Shown here: positions 61,787 to 64,000 of the stretch, piece by piece
Layout of the letters: every line of letters begins with the position of its first letter
Numbering within the stretch: the stretch's first letter is position 1
DNA from: Nostoc sp. NOS(2021)
GTDB lineage: Bacteria > Cyanobacteriota > Cyanobacteriia > Cyanobacteriales > Nostocaceae
DNA: 64,000 nucleotides
Assembly: GCF_017115025.1 (NCBI RefSeq)
Contig: NZ_JABXKM010000130.1
Coordinates: 62,001-126,000 of the forward strand
Direction: 5' to 3'
The notes under the pieces: model-generated
What the model saw: the letters and a program-made list of their open reading frames with translations, nothing else
Told to the model about the DNA's origin: nothing
The model's database searches: none
Translations under genes and position numbers: made by a program

Positions 61787-62674
61787 ATGCAGAAAAATCA
61801 AGTTAGAAAAGCTGTGATTCCGGTAGCTGGTTTTGGCACTCGGTTGTTTCCAGCTACTAAAGTTGTCAAAAAAGAACTTTTCCCGATTATTGATCGAGAT
61901 GGTAGGGCAAAACCTGTTATTATCGCAATTATTGAAGAGGCAATTAGTGCTGGAATTGCAGAAGTAGCGATCGTAGTGCAACCGGATGATCAAGAAACAT
62001 TTGAAGATTTATTGAAAAATCCACCCAAAAAAGAACTTTTACAAAAACTTTCACCGCAAAATCAAGAATATAGTCGATATCTCGAAGATTTAGGTAGCAG
62101 AATTACCATTTTGTTACAAAAGGAGCAATTAGGCTATGGTCATGCGGTATTTTGTGCCAAGGATTGGGTACAAAATGAGCCATTTTTGCTCATGTTGGGC
62201 GACCATATTTATGCATCTGATATTGAAAAATCTTGTGCTAGTCAAGTTTTAGATGTTTATGAACAAGTTAATCAAAGTATTGTTGCCTTAACTGCAATGC
62301 CAGCAGATATTATTCATAAAGCTGGGTGTGTAGCAGGAGTTTGGCAAGATTTAAACTCGATTTTGTCAGTTACACAACTCTATGAAAAACCTACTATTGA
62401 GTATGCACAACAACATTTGCGTGTAGAGGGAATGTCAGAAAATGAGTTTTTAGGTATATTTGGCTTGTATTTACTAACGCCGAAAATTTTTGACTTTCTA
62501 GGAGAACATATCAACCAAAATTTCTGGGAACGAGGTGAATTTCAGTTAACATCCTGTCTGGAAAAATTGCGTCAGGAAGAGGGAATGACAGGATATGTTG
62601 TTAAAGGTAAGTGTTTTGATACAGGTTTGCCAGATGCTTATCGCCAGACAATGATTGATTTTAGAAAATTCTAG
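61787..62674 (+). CDS. galU: UTP-glucose-1-phosphate uridylyltransferase (GalU-like)
   Basis: Nucleotidyltransferase of 295 aa forming UDP-glucose, the donor for polysaccharides and glycolipids. The activation loop is VIPVAGFGTRLFPATKVVKK followed by ELFPII. Other motifs are QLGYGHAVFCAKD, LLMLGDHIY, LYEKPTIEYA and FDTGLPDAYRQTM. The ATG at 61787 (MQKNQVRK) gives the standard N-terminus; earlier in-frame starts overlap the hemW gene. Several GalU/GalF-like paralogues exist in such genomes, so strict specificity for glucose is likely but not proven. Confidence 0.9.
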   Translation: MQKNQVRKAVIPVAGFGTRLFPATKVVKKELFPIIDRDGRAKPVIIAIIEEAISAGIAEVAIVVQPDDQETFEDLLKNPPKKELLQKLSPQNQEYSRYLEDLGSRITILLQKEQLGYGHAVFCAKDWVQNEPFLLMLGDHIYASDIEKSCASQVLDVYEQVNQSIVALTAMPADIIHKAGCVAGVWQDLNSILSVTQLYEKPTIEYAQQHLRVEGMSENEFLGIFGLYLLTPKIFDFLGEHINQNFWERGEFQLTSCLEKLRQEEGMTGYVVKGKCFDTGLPDAYRQTMIDFRKF

Positions 62675-62698
62675 ATTAATCTCAGTTTAAAAAGTATT

Positions 62699-62816
62699 GG
62701 GCGAATAGAATTCGCTACTACACAAGCAAAGTCCACCTGCGTGGACTAAGAGAATTGGAGTTACTAGTAGCCATTAATTACGAATTACGAATTACGTTAG
62801 CGAAGCGGTAGTGAGG
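62699..62816. repeat. MITE remnant with GTCCACCTGCGTGGAC hairpin and AATTACG heptamers
   Basis: GGGCGAATAGAATTCGC and the palindrome GTCCACCTGCGTGGAC (about 62730-62746) are features of a cyanobacterial inverted-repeat element. They are followed by three AATTACG units (about 62777-62797) just before the rRNA methyltransferase gene. Confidence 0.5.
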
Positions 62817-62829
62817 AACGAGCGTCATT

Positions 62830-63951
62830 ATGAATTATTTTGCAACAGTTGCTCGCGGATTAGAAACCCTCGCGGCTCAGGAGTTAGAGCAACTGGGTGC
62901 CCATTCCGTAGAGCCAGGGTTTTGCGGTGTAGCCTTTGAGGGCGATCGCACCCTACTTTATCGCGTCAATCTCTGGGCTAGGCTGCCGTTCCGAATCTTG
63001 GTGAATATCCATGAGTTTCCTTGCCTTGATGCTAAGGATCTCTATCGCGGCATCCAGACCATCGATTGGCAAAACTATGTAACGCCAGATATGACCCTGG
63101 CGGTGAATGTCACAGGCAAAAACGATCGCCTCAATCACACCCACTTCACATCTCTCCAGATCAAAAATGCGATCGTTGACCAGCAGCAAGAAAATCTGGG
63201 CGAGCGTTCAAATGTAGAACTTCATGACCCAGATGTGCGGATCAATGTTCATATTGAGCGCGATTTTTGTACCGTTAAACTCGACAGTTCGGGAAATAGT
63301 CTGCACCGCCGAGGCTACCGCCCTGCGGTTGGAGCAGCCCCTCTCAAGGAATCTCTGGCTGCCGCGCTCATTCAACTTTCGGGCTGGCAGCCAGACCAGA
63401 TGTTCTATGATCCTCTCTGTGGGTCTGGCACCTTACCTCTAGAAGCTAGCTTAAAGGCGCTGAATATAGCGCCAGGACTGTTCCGCGATTGCTTTGGATT
63501 TGAAAATTGGCTCGACTTTGACCTGTCTCTTTTAGAAAAACTGCTCCAAGAAGCTAAGGATAGCCAACTAGATACCCTGACCGCACCTATTTGGGGAAGC
63601 GATCGCGATGAAAATATAATTGAGCAAGCGATTAACAATGCTCAAAACTGCGGCGTTGATAACCATGTCTGGTTTTCTCAAATGGAGCTTGCCGATGTTG
63701 TCGCCCCCGCAGACAGTGGGATTTTATTCTGCAATCCACCCTATGGCGAACGGCTGGGGCGAGATAGCGATTTAGGGGCGTTCTATAAACTTTTGGGCGA
63801 TGTGTTGAAACAACGCTTCAAAGGCTGGACTGCATTTGTGCTGAGTGGCAACAAAGAACTGTCTCAATCGATTGGACTAAAATCATCCCAGCGAATTGCG
63901 GTGTACAACGGAGCGCTGCCTTGTCAGTTAATGAAATATGAGCTGTACTAA
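62830..63951 (+). CDS. RlmL-type 23S rRNA (guanine-N2) methyltransferase
   Basis: A 373-aa protein of the UPF0020/RlmL N-terminal class. A THUMP domain (about 55-150) has YRGIQTIDWQNYVTPDMTLA and VRINVHIERDFCTVKLDSSG. The methyltransferase domain has the SAM motif FYDPLCGSGTLPLEA and the catalytic NPPY motif LFCNPPYGERLG. The first residues MNYFATVARGLETLAAQEL are also family-typical. It likely makes m2G in 23S rRNA (position 2445 by analogy). It lacks the second RlmK domain of the E. coli fusion, which is normal outside gamma-proteobacteria. Confidence 0.92.
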   Translation: MNYFATVARGLETLAAQELEQLGAHSVEPGFCGVAFEGDRTLLYRVNLWARLPFRILVNIHEFPCLDAKDLYRGIQTIDWQNYVTPDMTLAVNVTGKNDRLNHTHFTSLQIKNAIVDQQQENLGERSNVELHDPDVRINVHIERDFCTVKLDSSGNSLHRRGYRPAVGAAPLKESLAAALIQLSGWQPDQMFYDPLCGSGTLPLEASLKALNIAPGLFRDCFGFENWLDFDLSLLEKLLQEAKDSQLDTLTAPIWGSDRDENIIEQAINNAQNCGVDNHVWFSQMELADVVAPADSGILFCNPPYGERLGRDSDLGAFYKLLGDVLKQRFKGWTAFVLSGNKELSQSIGLKSSQRIAVYNGALPCQLMKYELY

Positions 63952-64000
63952 GAGAATCCCAGGAGAAGGTTGATACCCCGCACGGCAGCAATTGCTTCAT
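63948..64000 (-). CDS. Possible 3' end of a gene continuing beyond the window
   Basis: The minus strand in one frame reads EAIAAVRGINLLLGFS and then a stop overlapping the end of the rRNA methyltransferase gene by a few bases. The composition looks like a real protein end, but only 17 codons are visible and no family can be named. Confidence 0.3.
   Translation of the reverse strand, partial: EAIAAVRGINLLLGFS

Overview
The window reads as the chromosome of a filamentous, heterocyst-type (Nostoc/Anabaena-like) cyanobacterium. The evidence is the very frequent GCGATCGC (HIP1) octamer, arrays of short heptameric repeats, many small inverted-repeat elements, and a typical cyanobacterial gene set: an NTR-thioredoxin fusion, a gamma-tocopherol methyltransferase, a ClpR/ClpP3 pair, DUF4327, Uma2-family proteins and an FHA-kinase/PP2C pair. 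No rRNA, tRNA, CRISPR array or prophage was recognised.

Layout. 0-9 kb: a nested repeat, a sugar ABC permease, a GIY-YIG-like protein, an orphan FecE-type ATPase, a small gene pair whose first member is broken by a MITE, a transposase-less IS200/IS605-like remnant, a tocopherol methyltransferase, a TPR protein and queA. 9-20 kb: YraN, a lumenal-type pentapeptide protein, two Uma2 proteins, an ApeA-like HEPN defence gene, a cell-wall amidase, pyrG and a nuclease-fold protein. 20-25 kb: a tandem FG-GAP repeat gene, a ROK kinase, a DppC-type permease and the NTR-Trx fusion. 25-41 kb: the most distinctive region, a type IV pilin gene followed by a TPR/GT41 (SPINDLY/OGT-type) glycosyltransferase and facing a long minus-strand cluster (KAS III, ACP, KAS III, SDR reductase, NeuD-type acyltransferase, FkbM methyltransferase, DegT aminotransferase, a GT2-GT2-GT41 fusion, and a TPR-GT41 protein). 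41-54 kb: an FHA kinase, a PP2C phosphatase, an amino-acid binding lipoprotein, an aminotransferase, a DnaJ-TPR protein, clpR-clpP3 and two tandem VWA proteins. 54-64 kb: a duplicated DUF433 gene flanking an amino-acid permease, VOC and GNAT enzymes, an Rpn-like nuclease, a PIN-TRAM protein, hemW, galU and an RlmL-type rRNA methyltransferase.

How the genes may work together. The 25-41 kb block is best explained as a surface-protein (probably pilin) glycosylation island. It would make an acylated, possibly O-methylated amino sugar: the aminotransferase supplies the amine, KAS III/ACP/SDR build a 3-hydroxyacyl-ACP, the NeuD-type enzyme N-acylates and FkbM methylates. Three GT41-type enzymes, one fused to two GT2 domains, would attach or extend the glycan. 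The gene logic resembles the modified-viosamine flagellin glycan locus of Pseudomonas syringae, but next to pilA in a cyanobacterium. This is inference; only the gene content and order are seen directly.

Mobile small repeats shape the window. MITEs sit in intergenic spaces, in one small gene and in the middle of the glycosylation cluster. Short dispersed repeats lie in frame inside coding sequences, and heptamer arrays supply the stop codons or internal loops of several housekeeping genes.
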